A stretch of DNA of 47,858 bases from an uncultured Pseudobutyrivibrio sp. (GTDB lineage Bacteria > Bacillota > Clostridia > Lachnospirales > Lachnospiraceae), in assembly GCA_945946605.1 (NCBI GenBank), contig CAMEWP010000002.1, positions 1 through 47,858 on the forward strand, in the 5' to 3' direction. The stretch's first letter is position 1, and each line of letters opens with the position of its first letter. Shown here in pieces: positions 1-10,023 of this stretch. The notes under the pieces are model-generated. The model was not told where the DNA came from. It did not search any database and worked only from the letters and a program-made list of their open reading frames with translations. The position numbers and the translations under genes are program-made.

Positions 1-2
1 TT

Positions 3-641
3 CTCTGGGCTTTCGAGGAATCCATGAAACGAATGGAACTGGACTATGTGGATCTGTATTATGCACACAGATATGATCCGGAGACATCCATGGAAGAGAT
101 CGTCCGTACCTTCAACTATCTGATCAATACCGGAAGGATCCGTTACTGGGCCACCTCCGAATGGCCGGCAGAGGCTTTGGAGGAATGTCACAGGGTATGT
201 GACCGGCTGAACATGGAAAAGCCTATTCTGGAGCAGTGCATCTACTCCTTTGCAGTGAGAAAGACAGAAACCAACGGTGTAAAGGATTTCTGTGACAGTC
301 ATCATGTGGGAATGCTGGGATTTTCTCCCCTTTGCCAGGGAATCCTTACCGGAAAGTACAGAAACGGTGTCCCGGCAGATTCCCGGATCAATAAAAAAGA
401 TAAGCTGGACTACGACAAGACCGGCAATTTCTATATTCAGAATAAAGACCGGATCGATGAATATATGAGAGTGTGTGACAAATATGATCTCAGGCCGGTG
501 GATGTAGCCATCAACTGGTGTATCCGCAAAAAGATCTATCCGGTGCTGGGGGCAAGCCGCCCGGAGCAGCTGGCAGACACCTTAAGCGGACTCCATGCAG
601 AGATTTCAGAGGAAATCTGGGAAGAATTTGAAAGGATTTGA
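3..641 (+). CDS. Aldo/keto reductase, 5'-truncated by window edge
   Basis: C-terminal two thirds of an NAD(P)H-dependent aldo/keto reductase, a cytoplasmic TIM-barrel enzyme reducing carbonyl groups. The frame is open to the window edge (LWAFEESMKRM precedes the track's ATG at 24), so the Met at 24 is probably internal. Visible family signatures are DYVDLYYAHR, with the active-site His, then LGFSPLCQGILTGKY, and the cofactor-phosphate motif GASRPEQLADTL near the C-terminus. This arrangement matches the potassium-channel-beta-like AKR group. The stop is 13 nt before the sugar isomerase, so the two are probably co-transcribed. The substrate cannot be told from sequence. Confidence 0.9.
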   Translation, partial: LWAFEESMKRMELDYVDLYYAHRYDPETSMEEIVRTFNYLINTGRIRYWATSEWPAEALEECHRVCDRLNMEKPILEQCIYSFAVRKTETNGVKDFCDSHHVGMLGFSPLCQGILTGKYRNGVPADSRINKKDKLDYDKTGNFYIQNKDRIDEYMRVCDKYDLRPVDVAINWCIRKKIYPVLGASRPEQLADTLSGLHAEISEEIWEEFERI

Positions 642-654
642 GAGGGTTTAGAGA

Positions 655-1437
655 ATGAAGCTTTCTATTTCTAATATTGCCTGGCCGGCAGAATGGGATG
701 AATCGGTATATTCTGCCATGGAACAATTGGGATATCAGGGACTGGAGATCGCTCCCACAAGGATCTTTCCGGAGCAGCCCTATGAGGATCTGGAACGGGT
801 GAAAGAGTGGTACGCAGGCTGCAGGCAGCGCTTTGCGGTTCCATCCATGCAGTCCATCTGGTTTGGACATAGTGAGAGGATCTTCGGCTCTGGTGAGGAG
901 CGGGATATCCTGATGGAATATACAAAAAAGGCTATTGATTTTGCAGAGGCCATAGAGTGTAAGAATCTGGTGTTCGGATGTCCCAGAAACAGAAGTCTGT
1001 TGGAAGGGTCGGATGTGCGGATTGCCATTGACTTTTTTGGGGAGATGGCTGAATATGCGAAAAATCATCATACGGTCATCGGTATGGAGGCAAACCCGCC
1101 AATTTACAACACTAATTTTTTGAATACCACAACGGAGGCACTGGATTTCATTGATGCTGTGGGATCTGACGGGCTCCGATTGAACCTGGATATAGGCACC
1201 ATGATAGAAAACGGGGAAGAGTTGTCCTGTCTCTACGGAAGAGAGGACCGGATCTCTCATGTTCATATCAGTGAGCCGGGACTTAAGACCATCGAACACA
1301 GACCGCTGCATGCTTCTTTGGGAGCATTTTTGAAGGATTGCGGATATGATGGATATGTGTCCATTGAAATGGGAAAACAGGATTCTGTTACTACAGTGAT
1401 GGAGGTTATGAAATATGTCAGAGAACAAATGCAGTAG
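655..1437 (+). CDS. Sugar phosphate isomerase/epimerase (AP-endonuclease-2-like TIM barrel)
   Basis: A 260-residue xylose-isomerase-like TIM-barrel protein. Probable metal ligands are the Glu of GMEANPP, the Asp of NLDIGTM, the His of HVHISEP and the C-terminal Glu of SIEMG, the usual pattern of this family. Such enzymes isomerise or epimerise ketoses, inositols or sugar phosphates; the substrate here is unknown. A GAGAGGG ribosome site lies 8 nt before the ATG. The 3' end overlaps the next gene by 23 nt, which ties this enzyme and the reductase upstream to the glycan operon and suggests they supply or modify one of its sugars (inference). Confidence 0.85.
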   Translation: MKLSISNIAWPAEWDESVYSAMEQLGYQGLEIAPTRIFPEQPYEDLERVKEWYAGCRQRFAVPSMQSIWFGHSERIFGSGEERDILMEYTKKAIDFAEAIECKNLVFGCPRNRSLLEGSDVRIAIDFFGEMAEYAKNHHTVIGMEANPPIYNTNFLNTTTEALDFIDAVGSDGLRLNLDIGTMIENGEELSCLYGREDRISHVHISEPGLKTIEHRPLHASLGAFLKDCGYDGYVSIEMGKQDSVTTVMEVMKYVREQMQ

Positions 1438-3073
1438 AGTACCGGAAGGAAAAAAACAGATCATAAACGGTGTGCTGGCAGCGCTGTCTTTTCTCATTGC
1501 TGCCTATGTGCTGATCCGTCTGGTGATATCTGTCTGGGATATTCTTTCTTTTTCAGAGGAGTATACATCCTTTAATGAGGTGAGAGATTACGTGAGCTTC
1601 CGGCTCACCAACTGGATGATGCAGGGGAAGAATCCCTATACTCTTTCCATGCTCAGTGACCCAACGGTGCCCTTTATGGATCTGTATACCCCCTTTACAC
1701 CGGCTCTGGTGGCCCTGTTGTGTAAACTTACGGGAATGAATATCCTTATGGGCAATTACGTCATCAATATTATTTTTGTTGTGCTCACCTGCGTCAATGT
1801 CTGGCTCATCATCCGGGATTTTATCCCCGGACAGAAACTGAATGCCATGATGTGTACAGCTGTGTATGTGGCAACCTTTTTTACCATGTTTCTAATCAGT
1901 GCCCCGCTGTTGAATTTTCATGCTGACGCGGCAGGCATTTTTTTCATGTCTGTCATTTATTTGCTGGTATACAAACAGAAGGAGAAGACACTGCCACTGG
2001 CCATCCTTACCGTATCCCTGGTGTTTACAAAGCAGATCCTTATGGTGATGGCTCTGCCGCTGTTTTTGTATTACCTTATGAAGGACAAAAAGGCTGCCTG
2101 GAGATATTTCTTCCAGTGCTGTATCTGCGGTGTGGTGGCGCTGGTGGTGATCCAGATCTTCTTCCCGCTGTATTGGACGGAGACCATCTATGCCCAGTTT
2201 TTTGCCCTCAGCAGCGAAAGCAGCTGGTTCTTTGCCATCTATAATATCGCCCACTGTTATCTTCGCTACTGGCCGTTGCTGGTACTTTTGTTTGGCGGAA
2301 CGGCAGCAGCACTTTTCATCCGGCATAAAAAGGGCTACCGGTTCGGTATCAGAAAATTTGTGAAAGAACTGGTGGAGCAGGAGGAATTTGCGGTATATCT
2401 GATCTTAAATCTGGTGATCGGAACCTTGTTTTTGCTTTATTTCTCACAGAATTCTATTGACGGGTACAAATATTGTCAGGATATTGTGGCACCGAACCTG
2501 TTTATTCTCACGGTTTATGTATGGAGCAGATATCTGGGACGCTACGCTGTTGGAGAAGAGCAGCAGACAGCACAGTCGGCAGTAAGGTCGATTCTTGTAC
2601 TTGCGCTCTGTGTATCTGCACTGCTGACATACCGGAATTTTACCTACGAGCCTTATACACAGGAAGACGAACAGGCATACACGGCACTGGATCAGGTGAT
2701 CCGGGAGCATGAGGACGAGACCATCTACCTGGGCATGAACGCAACACAGTATCTGGTAAAAGAAGATCTGTGGGAGCCGGAGAATATCTATTTCAATGAT
2801 GGTCATATGGAATTTTTTGACCGGGATTTTACCGATAATGCGCTGATCAACCGGTTTTTCTACAATGAGGAGATCACGAAGACAGCAGATGACTATGTAG
2901 AGAAAGTAAATCAGATGATCAGAAACAAAGAGTTTGGCATGGTAGCTGTCTGTGGGGATCTGGTTGTGGATGGAGCTGTTTTGGAGCAGTACTATTATCC
3001 CTGCGGATCCTATCCCATTAAAAATGAGACAAACGGAAGTTTTGATGTGGTAGTATGGTTGCCCATGGAATAG
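1415..3073 (+). CDS. Multi-pass membrane protein, GT-C glycosyltransferase-like (GT87/DUF2029 type)
   Basis: A 552-residue polytopic protein with about ten hydrophobic segments and a soluble C-terminal tail of roughly 140 residues. The first periplasm-side loop reads GKNPYTL then PFMDLYTPFTPAL, resembling the N-terminal loop of polyprenyl-phosphate-dependent GT-C enzymes. The start is supported by GGAGG about 9 nt upstream, inside the preceding gene. It overlaps the upstream isomerase by 23 nt. Expected role: transfer of a sugar from a lipid-phosphate donor to an acceptor on the outer face of the membrane. Family placement is by topology and motif style only; no donor or acceptor can be named. 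Confidence 0.65.
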   Translation: MSENKCSRVPEGKKQIINGVLAALSFLIAAYVLIRLVISVWDILSFSEEYTSFNEVRDYVSFRLTNWMMQGKNPYTLSMLSDPTVPFMDLYTPFTPALVALLCKLTGMNILMGNYVINIIFVVLTCVNVWLIIRDFIPGQKLNAMMCTAVYVATFFTMFLISAPLLNFHADAAGIFFMSVIYLLVYKQKEKTLPLAILTVSLVFTKQILMVMALPLFLYYLMKDKKAAWRYFFQCCICGVVALVVIQIFFPLYWTETIYAQFFALSSESSWFFAIYNIAHCYLRYWPLLVLLFGGTAAALFIRHKKGYRFGIRKFVKELVEQEEFAVYLILNLVIGTLFLLYFSQNSIDGYKYCQDIVAPNLFILTVYVWSRYLGRYAVGEEQQTAQSAVRSILVLALCVSALLTYRNFTYEPYTQEDEQAYTALDQVIREHEDETIYLGMNATQYLVKEDLWEPENIYFNDGHMEFFDRDFTDNALINRFFYNEEITKTADDYVEKVNQMIRNKEFGMVAVCGDLVVDGAVLEQYYYPCGSYPIKNETNGSFDVVVWLPME

Positions 3074-3093
3074 GACAGGCCGGGGGAGCAGAG

Positions 3094-4101
3094 TTGAAGA
3101 AAACAGATAACAGAGTCGCATGGGTCGACACGGCAAAATTTTTTGGCATGATGCTGGTGATCGCAGGGCATCATGAGGCCTTTGGAGATTTGGGGAGAAG
3201 TGTGATCTTTTCCTTTCATATGCCCCTGTTCTTCTTTCTGACGGGATTGTTTGAAAGAAAAAGAGAGATGTTTCAGGTGATCAAACGGGGGGTCATATCC
3301 TATCTGATCCCTTATGCCATCCTTGTGGTCTTAAGCGCCTTTACCGCCGGATGGCTCCGGGGTACATGGTTTGGCGCCTGGGGCGTGGAAAACTACGAGA
3401 TGGACTGGATCTTAAAAAGTTCCTTTGCCTATGGAAACGGATGGAGCCTGATGTGGTTTCTGCCCTGTCTTTTTACGGCATCGGTTTTGATGGAACTGTT
3501 GTTTTTCCTGGTGAGGAATGACTGGATCAGAGGCATCCTGATTCTGGTGATCAATGTAGTTACGGCCCTCTATATCCCCGGACCGCTGTACTGGGAACTC
3601 CACGAGGCCCTGATGGCACTTTTGTTCCTCTATCTGGGGTATCTGGTGCGGACCTATCTGCTGGATGAGAATTTGAGACTGAAAGAATCTGTCAGAAAGA
3701 GCGGATGGTTTTATGGGGAACTCATGGTTGCTGCAGGCTTTTGGATCTATTGCGTGGGAAAGAGATACTATGTCAATATGGTGTGGCCATCCTATCCGGC
3801 GTATCCTTTGTCTGTCGTGGCCGCTGTCTGCGGGATAGAAATATTCCTGCTGCTTATGGCCATGCTACCGGCCAATGGATTTATGATGAAAATGGGATCC
3901 TCATCCCTTGTCATATACATGGTTCACTGCCTGGAGCATAATCTGATCCCCTGGGATGTGATAAATGAGAAAGTATCCCTGATGCTTGCGGTGCCGCTGG
4001 CGGGTGTCCGGGTGACCACCTTACTGGTTCGGATCGTACTGATCCTGGCAGTTACAGCTGTTATTGTAAAGATCAAAGAAAAACTGACAAAAAGAGGCTG
4101 A
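3094..4101 (+). CDS. Acyltransferase 3 family membrane protein
   Basis: Membrane O-acyltransferase (acyltransferase 3, OafA-like), typically acetylating surface sugars with acyl-CoA from the cytoplasm. The opening DNRVAWVDTAKFFGMMLVIAGHHEAF carries the family's early His; about ten membrane segments follow. The track start at 3055 adds 13 unlikely residues overlapping the previous gene. A TTG at 3094 has a GGGGGAG ribosome site 6-7 nt upstream and gives the typical N-terminus MKKTDNRVAW, so I chose it (335 aa). It sits six nucleotides before a second acyltransferase, so the locus probably acylates a glycan at more than one site or stage. Confidence 0.85.
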   Translation: MKKTDNRVAWVDTAKFFGMMLVIAGHHEAFGDLGRSVIFSFHMPLFFFLTGLFERKREMFQVIKRGVISYLIPYAILVVLSAFTAGWLRGTWFGAWGVENYEMDWILKSSFAYGNGWSLMWFLPCLFTASVLMELLFFLVRNDWIRGILILVINVVTALYIPGPLYWELHEALMALLFLYLGYLVRTYLLDENLRLKESVRKSGWFYGELMVAAGFWIYCVGKRYYVNMVWPSYPAYPLSVVAAVCGIEIFLLLMAMLPANGFMMKMGSSSLVIYMVHCLEHNLIPWDVINEKVSLMLAVPLAGVRVTTLLVRIVLILAVTAVIVKIKEKLTKRG

Positions 4102-4107
4102 AGAAAA

Positions 4108-5166
4108 ATGAAACGAAATCGTATGTTAGATATTACAAGAGGGATGGCAATGATGGGAGTATTCCTTCTGCATTTTCAGTTTGTGGGATTATACCCTCTT
4201 GGGGGTGTGCTGGTTGCTCTTTTTTATGTGATATCCGGCTATCTGACAAAGCCAAGACCCGATAAAAAAGTATTTATCAGGGCCAGGGCAAAACAGCTTC
4301 TGATCCCCTATGGGGTCACAGCTCTTGTTATGGTAGGTACAGGGACCATATCGGATGTGATCTGCGGCACCGGAGATTCTATAGGAATTGTGATACTGAA
4401 ATGGATCTATGCCGGACTTTACGGGGCGGGAGATCCTTACACAGAGCCTTTTTACATTAAGTCCATCGGCGGCATCTGGTTTTTGCTGGCAAGCTTCTGG
4501 GGAGCCATTTTTATGCAGTACATTATAGAAATGAAGCGGATCCGGCAGCTGATCTGTGTGGCAGTGTTGTTTTTGATTGGAGTCCTGACGCCGAAACTGT
4601 TCTGGTTTCCTTTTAGTATCCAGGCGGGAATGTGCGCTGTCTTTTTCATGTACATGGGCTATCTGGCAAAAGAGGCCGTTCCCTGGCTGCAAAAGCAAAA
4701 GTCCCTGGTAAAGGGCGGTGTGCTTCTTGCAGCAGCAGTGGCATTTATCTGGTTTTTGTTAAATTTCAAAGGATTCTGGCTGGTACATTGCGAGTTCGGC
4801 AATGGAATCTGGGATCTGGTGGGAAGTCTGGGAGCATGCATCTGGTTTATGGTGATTGCCGGTCTCATTGATAAGATCGGAGGACCCCTGGCCAGCCTTC
4901 TGGATAAGATGGGACGATACAGCATTGTGATTTTGTGCGTACATATCGTGGAACTGGAAGCATTTCCCTGGGGACCTGTGGTGGGAGCCATGATATCCCA
5001 TGGGGTGTCGGAGTATGCCGCCACATCCATCTGGCTGCGGGTCATGAAGGTGATATGGATCACAGCAGGAACCATGCTCTGCCTCCATTTTGACGCAACA
5101 AGAAAAATTTTTGGGTTAGCGGAGAAGAAAGATGAGAGAAAAAATCAGATATCTGACAAAAGATAA
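4108..5166 (+). CDS. Acyltransferase 3 family membrane protein (second copy)
   Basis: A 352-residue acyltransferase-3-type protein: MKRNRMLDITRGMAMMGVFLLHF at the start, with the characteristic His in the first membrane helix, then SGYLTKPRPDKKVFIRARAKQLLIPY, typical of the family's second helix and cytoplasmic loop. About ten helices are visible. It is clearly diverged from the gene just upstream, so this is a family pair rather than a recent duplicate. The 3' end overlaps the next gene by 35 nt, implying translational coupling. Probable role: O-acylation (often O-acetylation) of the glycan made by this locus. Confidence 0.85.
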   Translation: MKRNRMLDITRGMAMMGVFLLHFQFVGLYPLGGVLVALFYVISGYLTKPRPDKKVFIRARAKQLLIPYGVTALVMVGTGTISDVICGTGDSIGIVILKWIYAGLYGAGDPYTEPFYIKSIGGIWFLLASFWGAIFMQYIIEMKRIRQLICVAVLFLIGVLTPKLFWFPFSIQAGMCAVFFMYMGYLAKEAVPWLQKQKSLVKGGVLLAAAVAFIWFLLNFKGFWLVHCEFGNGIWDLVGSLGACIWFMVIAGLIDKIGGPLASLLDKMGRYSIVILCVHIVELEAFPWGPVVGAMISHGVSEYAATSIWLRVMKVIWITAGTMLCLHFDATRKIFGLAEKKDERKNQISDKR

Positions 5167-6478
5167 ATATATCCGGATCTTTTTTCTGATAGCGGCTGCA
5201 GCCTTTGTGCTGACAGGGGTATGTTATCAGACGGGATTTTTCCCTTATCGTCCCACACATTCGGACGGAAATGGGTATTACATGTATCTTCCTGCAGTGT
5301 TTACTTACCATGATCTGGGCATGAAGTTTGTCTACAACGGAAGTTTTTCCGATCCCAGCGGACTGGTGAATACTTTCTTTCCCATGGCTACGGGACAGGT
5401 GGTTGATAAATATACCATGGGTGTGGCTGTGCTGCAGCTGCCGTTTTTTCTGGTGGCTGATATCATAGCAAAGATCTTTACACCGGATGTGGCAGACGGT
5501 TTCAGCGCCATTTACCAGTTGGCCAACATTGCCAGCGGCTGTTTTTACTATTTTCTGGGCTCTGTCTGTACCTATAAGATCTGCAAAAAATATGCCGATG
5601 CCAAAAGCGGATTTTGGGCAGTGGTGATGGTTACCTTCGGAACAGGGCTGTTTCACTACATTACCAGAGACGGCGGGTATTCCCATGTGTATTCCTATGC
5701 CATGATCGCTCTTTTTATGGTCCTGGTGGATCGATATGAGGAAAAGCAGACCAAAAAACTGCAGTTTCTGGGTGGGATCTGTTTTGGACTTCTGACACTG
5801 GTGCGGGTAACCAATGCAGTGATGGTGCTGATCTATGTGTTTTACCGGGTGAGTTCCGTAAAAGAATTTGGAGAGCGGCTGAAAAAGATCCTGCTGCCAA
5901 AAAACTGGATATTGATCGCCCTTGGTGTGCTGATAGTCTGGCTGCCCCAGCTTTTGTACTGGAAGTGGGCGGCAGGAAGCTTTTTTGTAAATTCCTACAA
6001 TCTTCCGGGAAATGAATTTGACGAGAGATTTTATTGGACTTCACCGAAGATATTGCAGGTACTCTTTACCACAAACCGGGGAATCTTCTTCTGGTGTCCG
6101 GTGCTGATCCTTTCGGCGGTTGCCATGTTTTTGCTGTTTAAGAAGGCAAAGGAATTTCAGCTGGGACTGATCCTGGCCACGGCAGCCTTTACCTATGTCA
6201 CAGCATCCTGGTGGGCTTATGACGGTTTGTGCGGTTTTACCAACCGGTTTTTTGTGGATCTGTCAGCAGTTTTTATTTTTGAACTGGCACTGTTTCTAAA
6301 GGAAATGCAAAATCATAAATGTCTGAATACCGTGATATGGATCTTTATGATTCTGGCCGTCCTTTGGACGAATCTGTTTATGGTGGAATACTGGTTCCAT
6401 GAGACCACAAAATTTGATGTTCATATGGAGCAGATCCTGCAGGTATTCCAGTGGTATAAAGGCATTTTACTGCCGTAG
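5132..6478 (+). CDS. Multi-pass membrane protein, GT-C glycosyltransferase-like
   Basis: A 448-residue protein with about ten membrane helices. The first extracytoplasmic loop contains THSDGNGYYMYLPAVFTYHD and later FPMATGQVVDKYTMGVAVLQLPFF, a layout seen in clostridial GT-C-like membrane proteins of unassigned specificity. The acidic residue early in the first loop would be the candidate catalytic base by analogy with ArnT/PMT enzymes. A GGAGAAGA ribosome site lies just upstream of the ATG within the preceding gene. Co-transcribed with the acyltransferases. Function as a glycosyltransferase is inferred from topology and neighbours. Confidence 0.6.
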   Translation: MREKIRYLTKDKYIRIFFLIAAAAFVLTGVCYQTGFFPYRPTHSDGNGYYMYLPAVFTYHDLGMKFVYNGSFSDPSGLVNTFFPMATGQVVDKYTMGVAVLQLPFFLVADIIAKIFTPDVADGFSAIYQLANIASGCFYYFLGSVCTYKICKKYADAKSGFWAVVMVTFGTGLFHYITRDGGYSHVYSYAMIALFMVLVDRYEEKQTKKLQFLGGICFGLLTLVRVTNAVMVLIYVFYRVSSVKEFGERLKKILLPKNWILIALGVLIVWLPQLLYWKWAAGSFFVNSYNLPGNEFDERFYWTSPKILQVLFTTNRGIFFWCPVLILSAVAMFLLFKKAKEFQLGLILATAAFTYVTASWWAYDGLCGFTNRFFVDLSAVFIFELALFLKEMQNHKCLNTVIWIFMILAVLWTNLFMVEYWFHETTKFDVHMEQILQVFQWYKGILLP

Positions 6479-6489
6479 ATGGGAGCAAT

Positions 6490-7755
6490 ATGAAAAGAGA
6501 ACAGATAAGAAAATGGTGTGGGGCAGGGGCAGCACTGCTGATGTTTGGGCTGATCCTCGTCCGGGCTGCGGTGATGACCATCACATTTGATGAGGCCTAT
6601 ACTTATTTTGGCTGCGCACTGGATCTGAAACTGAATATGGAGGGCATCAGAGAACTTTATCTCACCAGCAACTCCAATAATCATATGTTAAACACCATAT
6701 TGATTGCGCTTATGGATCAACTGACCGGGTCCCGTTATGTGGAGCTTGTGATCCGCTTTCCCAATATTCTGGCGGGAGCGCTGTATCTTTTTGTGCTGTA
6801 CCGCATGTATGTGGGAAAACATATCAATGGGATCGTGTATTACACCCTGGTGTCCTGTTATTTTCTCAATGAATTTTTCTCCCTGGCAAGAGGATACGGT
6901 CTGGCAGTCTGCTTCCTGACTATCTGCCTGTGTCTGTATCTGTTATGGAAGGAATCCGGATTTCAAAAAATCCTTTATCCCTGCCTGATCATGGTATGTT
7001 ACATGCTTGCCTGCATGGCAAATACCATCTGTCTGCTGATGGCTCCTGCACTGGGACTTTTGTGCCTGATCAATCTGATCCGGTCAAAGACTCTGGGAAG
7101 ATTTATCCTTTTCTTCTGGTATGGCATTGCCATTACCGGAGCCGGGATCATTGCCATGCTGTTTTATCATCTGAGAGTGACGGCAGAGGGGAATGAGGTC
7201 CTGTATGTGGTGAATGCCGATTCCTTTTTCGAAGCATTCTTTTTGAATTTTGGCGATATGATGTCGGAAAATTCTGTTCTGGCTACAGTGTGGGCAGCTA
7301 TAGTGATCTTAAGCTGTGCGGCGGCATGTATCGTTTATCTGTACAGGATCTGCAAAAAACGAAAGGCCGCCAGACCGGACTTTATTCTGATGTTTTTTGT
7401 ACTGGCGCTTTTGATCTTTTTGGAAGGAAAAATGGGCGGAGGCCAGTTTGCCACCGGAAGAGCCATGGTGCCGCTGTTTCCTGTTCTGGCATTTGCACTG
7501 CAGGATGCAGTTGGATATCTGCCGGAGGGTAAGGGAAAAGCCGGTATTGTTGTGGTGGGATCTGTGCTTGTGATGGTGTTGTCCATGCAGCAGTGGTGTG
7601 TCACCACCACCAGGGAATTCCCCAGTGACAAGAACGCAAAGGCCTTTGGCTATGAGAGCGTCTATACAACAGAGGCGCAGGAGTATGAGGGATTCAATAT
7701 CACCATTGCCCGTTTTTATGCAGAACAGGCAAATTATTTAAGGAGTTTTGAATAG
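6490..7755 (+). CDS. Multi-pass membrane protein, GT39/ArnT-like GT-C glycosyltransferase
   Basis: A 421-residue membrane protein with a typical GT-C start: one helix, then TITFDEAYTYFGCALDL with adjacent Asp-Glu residues, followed by SNSNNHMLNTILIALMDQLTG and RFPNILAGALYLFVLYRMY. The FDEA plus NH layout matches the first loop of ArnT/PMT-type enzymes that use polyprenyl-phosphate sugars. About ten helices follow. GGGAG sits 6 nt upstream of the ATG. The stop touches the next gene directly. This is one of the better GT-C assignments in the cluster, but donor and acceptor are unknown. Confidence 0.7.
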   Translation: MKREQIRKWCGAGAALLMFGLILVRAAVMTITFDEAYTYFGCALDLKLNMEGIRELYLTSNSNNHMLNTILIALMDQLTGSRYVELVIRFPNILAGALYLFVLYRMYVGKHINGIVYYTLVSCYFLNEFFSLARGYGLAVCFLTICLCLYLLWKESGFQKILYPCLIMVCYMLACMANTICLLMAPALGLLCLINLIRSKTLGRFILFFWYGIAITGAGIIAMLFYHLRVTAEGNEVLYVVNADSFFEAFFLNFGDMMSENSVLATVWAAIVILSCAAACIVYLYRICKKRKAARPDFILMFFVLALLIFLEGKMGGGQFATGRAMVPLFPVLAFALQDAVGYLPEGKGKAGIVVVGSVLVMVLSMQQWCVTTTREFPSDKNAKAFGYESVYTTEAQEYEGFNITIARFYAEQANYLRSFE

Positions 7756-10023
7756 ATGAAGAAGACAAAAGGTATTTTGATGGCGGCAGAAAGCATCCTG
7801 CTGGTTCTTTTGTTGGGATGCATCGCATATCGGGGAGGTCATCTGAAAACCTATGAGCCGGATATGAGCCAGTGGCGTTCGGAATGCATGGAGTATGACG
7901 GCCGGGAATGGAACATTACAAAAGAAGAAGCAACGGGTGCCCTGGCTGAGGCGGAAGAGGGGGAGTCGGCCTGCTATCTCTATGGACCCTTTCTTGATCT
8001 GCCCCGGGGCAGCTATACCGTCCATATTTCCTATCAGGCAGAGGAGGATCTGATCCTGATGCCCTATGCCGGAAATGGATATTATGGATTTGTGGAATCG
8101 GGGAAGGCCATTTTAAGCAAAGATCAGACCCAGGCAGACTATTCCTTCCGGGTGACGGAGGATATCCCTGCCTTTGAAGTTTCCATCCGATCCGAAAATG
8201 CTGGGGAAGCACAGATTTCCTCCATCACCATAGTCCAGAATACACAGTCCCTGTGGCGAACCTTTGTGATCCTGCTGTTTCTCATGACACTGGTAAATGT
8301 GATCTGGATGAAAAAAGAATGGATCTGTGAACACAGGACATCGGCAGCATTTGTTGGTTTACTGCTTTTTGTTTCCTGTCTGCCGCTGTGTATGCCGGGG
8401 ATTGATGACCGGGATGGACAGGATCTGGTGTTCCATCTGCTGCGGATCGAAAATCTGGCAGAGGGACTGCATCAAGGGGTATTTCCGGTAAGGATGCAGA
8501 GTCTCTGGGTAGAAGGATACGGTTATCCGGTGTCGGTATTTTACGGGGATCTTCTGCTGTATTTCCCGGCGGTGCTGCGGCTGGCAGGGTTTACCATCCT
8601 GGAAGCCTATAAGATCTATGTTGTGGCCATCAACCTGGGAACCATCCTGATCTCCTATTATGTATTCGGGAAAATATTTAAAAACCGTGGTGTGGTGTGG
8701 ATCACCACCATGGGGTATGTGTTATCCACATATCGTCTGGTAAATGTTTATATTCGTCAGGCTGTGGGGGAATACAGCGCTGTCATGTTCCTTCCGCTGA
8801 TTGCACTGGCGCTGTACGGGATCTATACCGGAGATGAAAAAGATCAGAAAACATATAAACAAAATGCGCTTTATCTGGCCATTGGCATGACAGGGCTCAT
8901 CAACACTCACATGCTTACCACGGAAATGACAGTGATCGTGATGGTCTGCATCTGTGTGTTGTTCTTCAAAAAGACATTCCGCAAAAACACCATTCTGGTA
9001 TATATCAGAGCAGTGGTGATGGCGGTGGCATTGAATCTGTTTTACCTTGTACCGTTTTTGGATTACTTCCTCCATGTTCCGGTGAAAGTCAGCGGCAGCA
9101 TGGGCGGCATGAAGCTGATCCAGATCGAGGGGGCAGCCATTGCACAGTATTTTGCCTTTTTCCAGGATCCTTTTGGATATGCTTATTCCTTTGGGCAGAA
9201 TATCTTAGCACTGACTCCGGGAATTCTTTTGATGGCAGCGCTGGTATGGGGAATTTATTGGATCGTCACAAAGAAAGCAGACAAAAAAATTGCCTGGTGC
9301 ACCTTTTTATCCCTGGTTGCACTGTTTGCAGCCTCCAACCTGTTCCCCTGGAACTGGATCGCCCGGCATATTCCCGGCGGCGGCATGCTGGCTTCCGTGC
9401 AGTTCCCCTGGCGTTATCTGGTGATCGCCAATGTGATACTGACACTTTTGCTGGGATTTTTGTGTGAGAAACTCTTTGCGGAGAATCCCCGGTGGCAGAA
9501 GCAGGTGCTTGGGGTAGTGGTTGTTACAGAACTGATCATGAGCAGCTTTTTTGTCAGCAGCTATATTGACGGTGCAACTTTCCGGGAGTTTTATGATACG
9601 GCGGAGCTGGATACCAACTATATCGGAAACGAAGAGTACATCCGGGTAGGAACGGAGGTATCGGAGCTGACCCACCAGCTGGAGGGATCCGGTACAAAAG
9701 AACTGGAACTTCTGGATCATCAGGGAAGTTCTTTGGATCTTTACTGCAAAACAGCCTCGGAACCTGCAAAGATCACCATCCCGCTGTTTCATTACAAGGG
9801 ATATCAGGTAACGGACGATGAGGGCACACAATATGAGATTTCTGACGGAGAACAGAATGAGATCTGTGTGCAGGTGCCGGCAGAATTTGACGGACAGCTG
9901 CATGTGAGGTTTGTGACTCCGGTGATCTGGAGAGCGGCGGATCTCATATCGCTGGCTTCGGCGGTGGTTCTGCTGCTGGTAGCGGTAAGAAAAAGGAAAA
10001 TGAGGAAATACGATGCTGAGTAA
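7756..10023 (+). CDS. Large membrane protein with PTPS-related/YfhO-like architecture
   Basis: A 755-residue protein with an N-terminal helix, an extracytoplasmic region of about 140 residues, a long bundle of about 12 helices and a C-terminal beta-rich extracytoplasmic domain before a last helix. The stretch beginning DLVFHLLRIENLAEGLHQG then GYGYPVSVFYGDLLLYFP is characteristic of the 6-pyruvoyl-tetrahydropterin-synthase-related membrane family (PF10131-like), now generally regarded as GT-C-like glycosyltransferases. It starts immediately after the previous stop, with AAGGAG about 11 nt upstream. It overlaps the next gene by 11 nt. Specific function unknown. Confidence 0.65.
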   Translation: MKKTKGILMAAESILLVLLLGCIAYRGGHLKTYEPDMSQWRSECMEYDGREWNITKEEATGALAEAEEGESACYLYGPFLDLPRGSYTVHISYQAEEDLILMPYAGNGYYGFVESGKAILSKDQTQADYSFRVTEDIPAFEVSIRSENAGEAQISSITIVQNTQSLWRTFVILLFLMTLVNVIWMKKEWICEHRTSAAFVGLLLFVSCLPLCMPGIDDRDGQDLVFHLLRIENLAEGLHQGVFPVRMQSLWVEGYGYPVSVFYGDLLLYFPAVLRLAGFTILEAYKIYVVAINLGTILISYYVFGKIFKNRGVVWITTMGYVLSTYRLVNVYIRQAVGEYSAVMFLPLIALALYGIYTGDEKDQKTYKQNALYLAIGMTGLINTHMLTTEMTVIVMVCICVLFFKKTFRKNTILVYIRAVVMAVALNLFYLVPFLDYFLHVPVKVSGSMGGMKLIQIEGAAIAQYFAFFQDPFGYAYSFGQNILALTPGILLMAALVWGIYWIVTKKADKKIAWCTFLSLVALFAASNLFPWNWIARHIPGGGMLASVQFPWRYLVIANVILTLLLGFLCEKLFAENPRWQKQVLGVVVVTELIMSSFFVSSYIDGATFREFYDTAELDTNYIGNEEYIRVGTEVSELTHQLEGSGTKELELLDHQGSSLDLYCKTASEPAKITIPLFHYKGYQVTDDEGTQYEISDGEQNEICVQVPAEFDGQLHVRFVTPVIWRAADLISLASAVVLLLVAVRKRKMRKYDAE

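Noticed and set aside
511-1497. 328-codon antisense ORF opposite the sugar isomerase
   Set aside because: No recognisable motif, and both plus-strand genes across this interval have strong family signatures and spacing.
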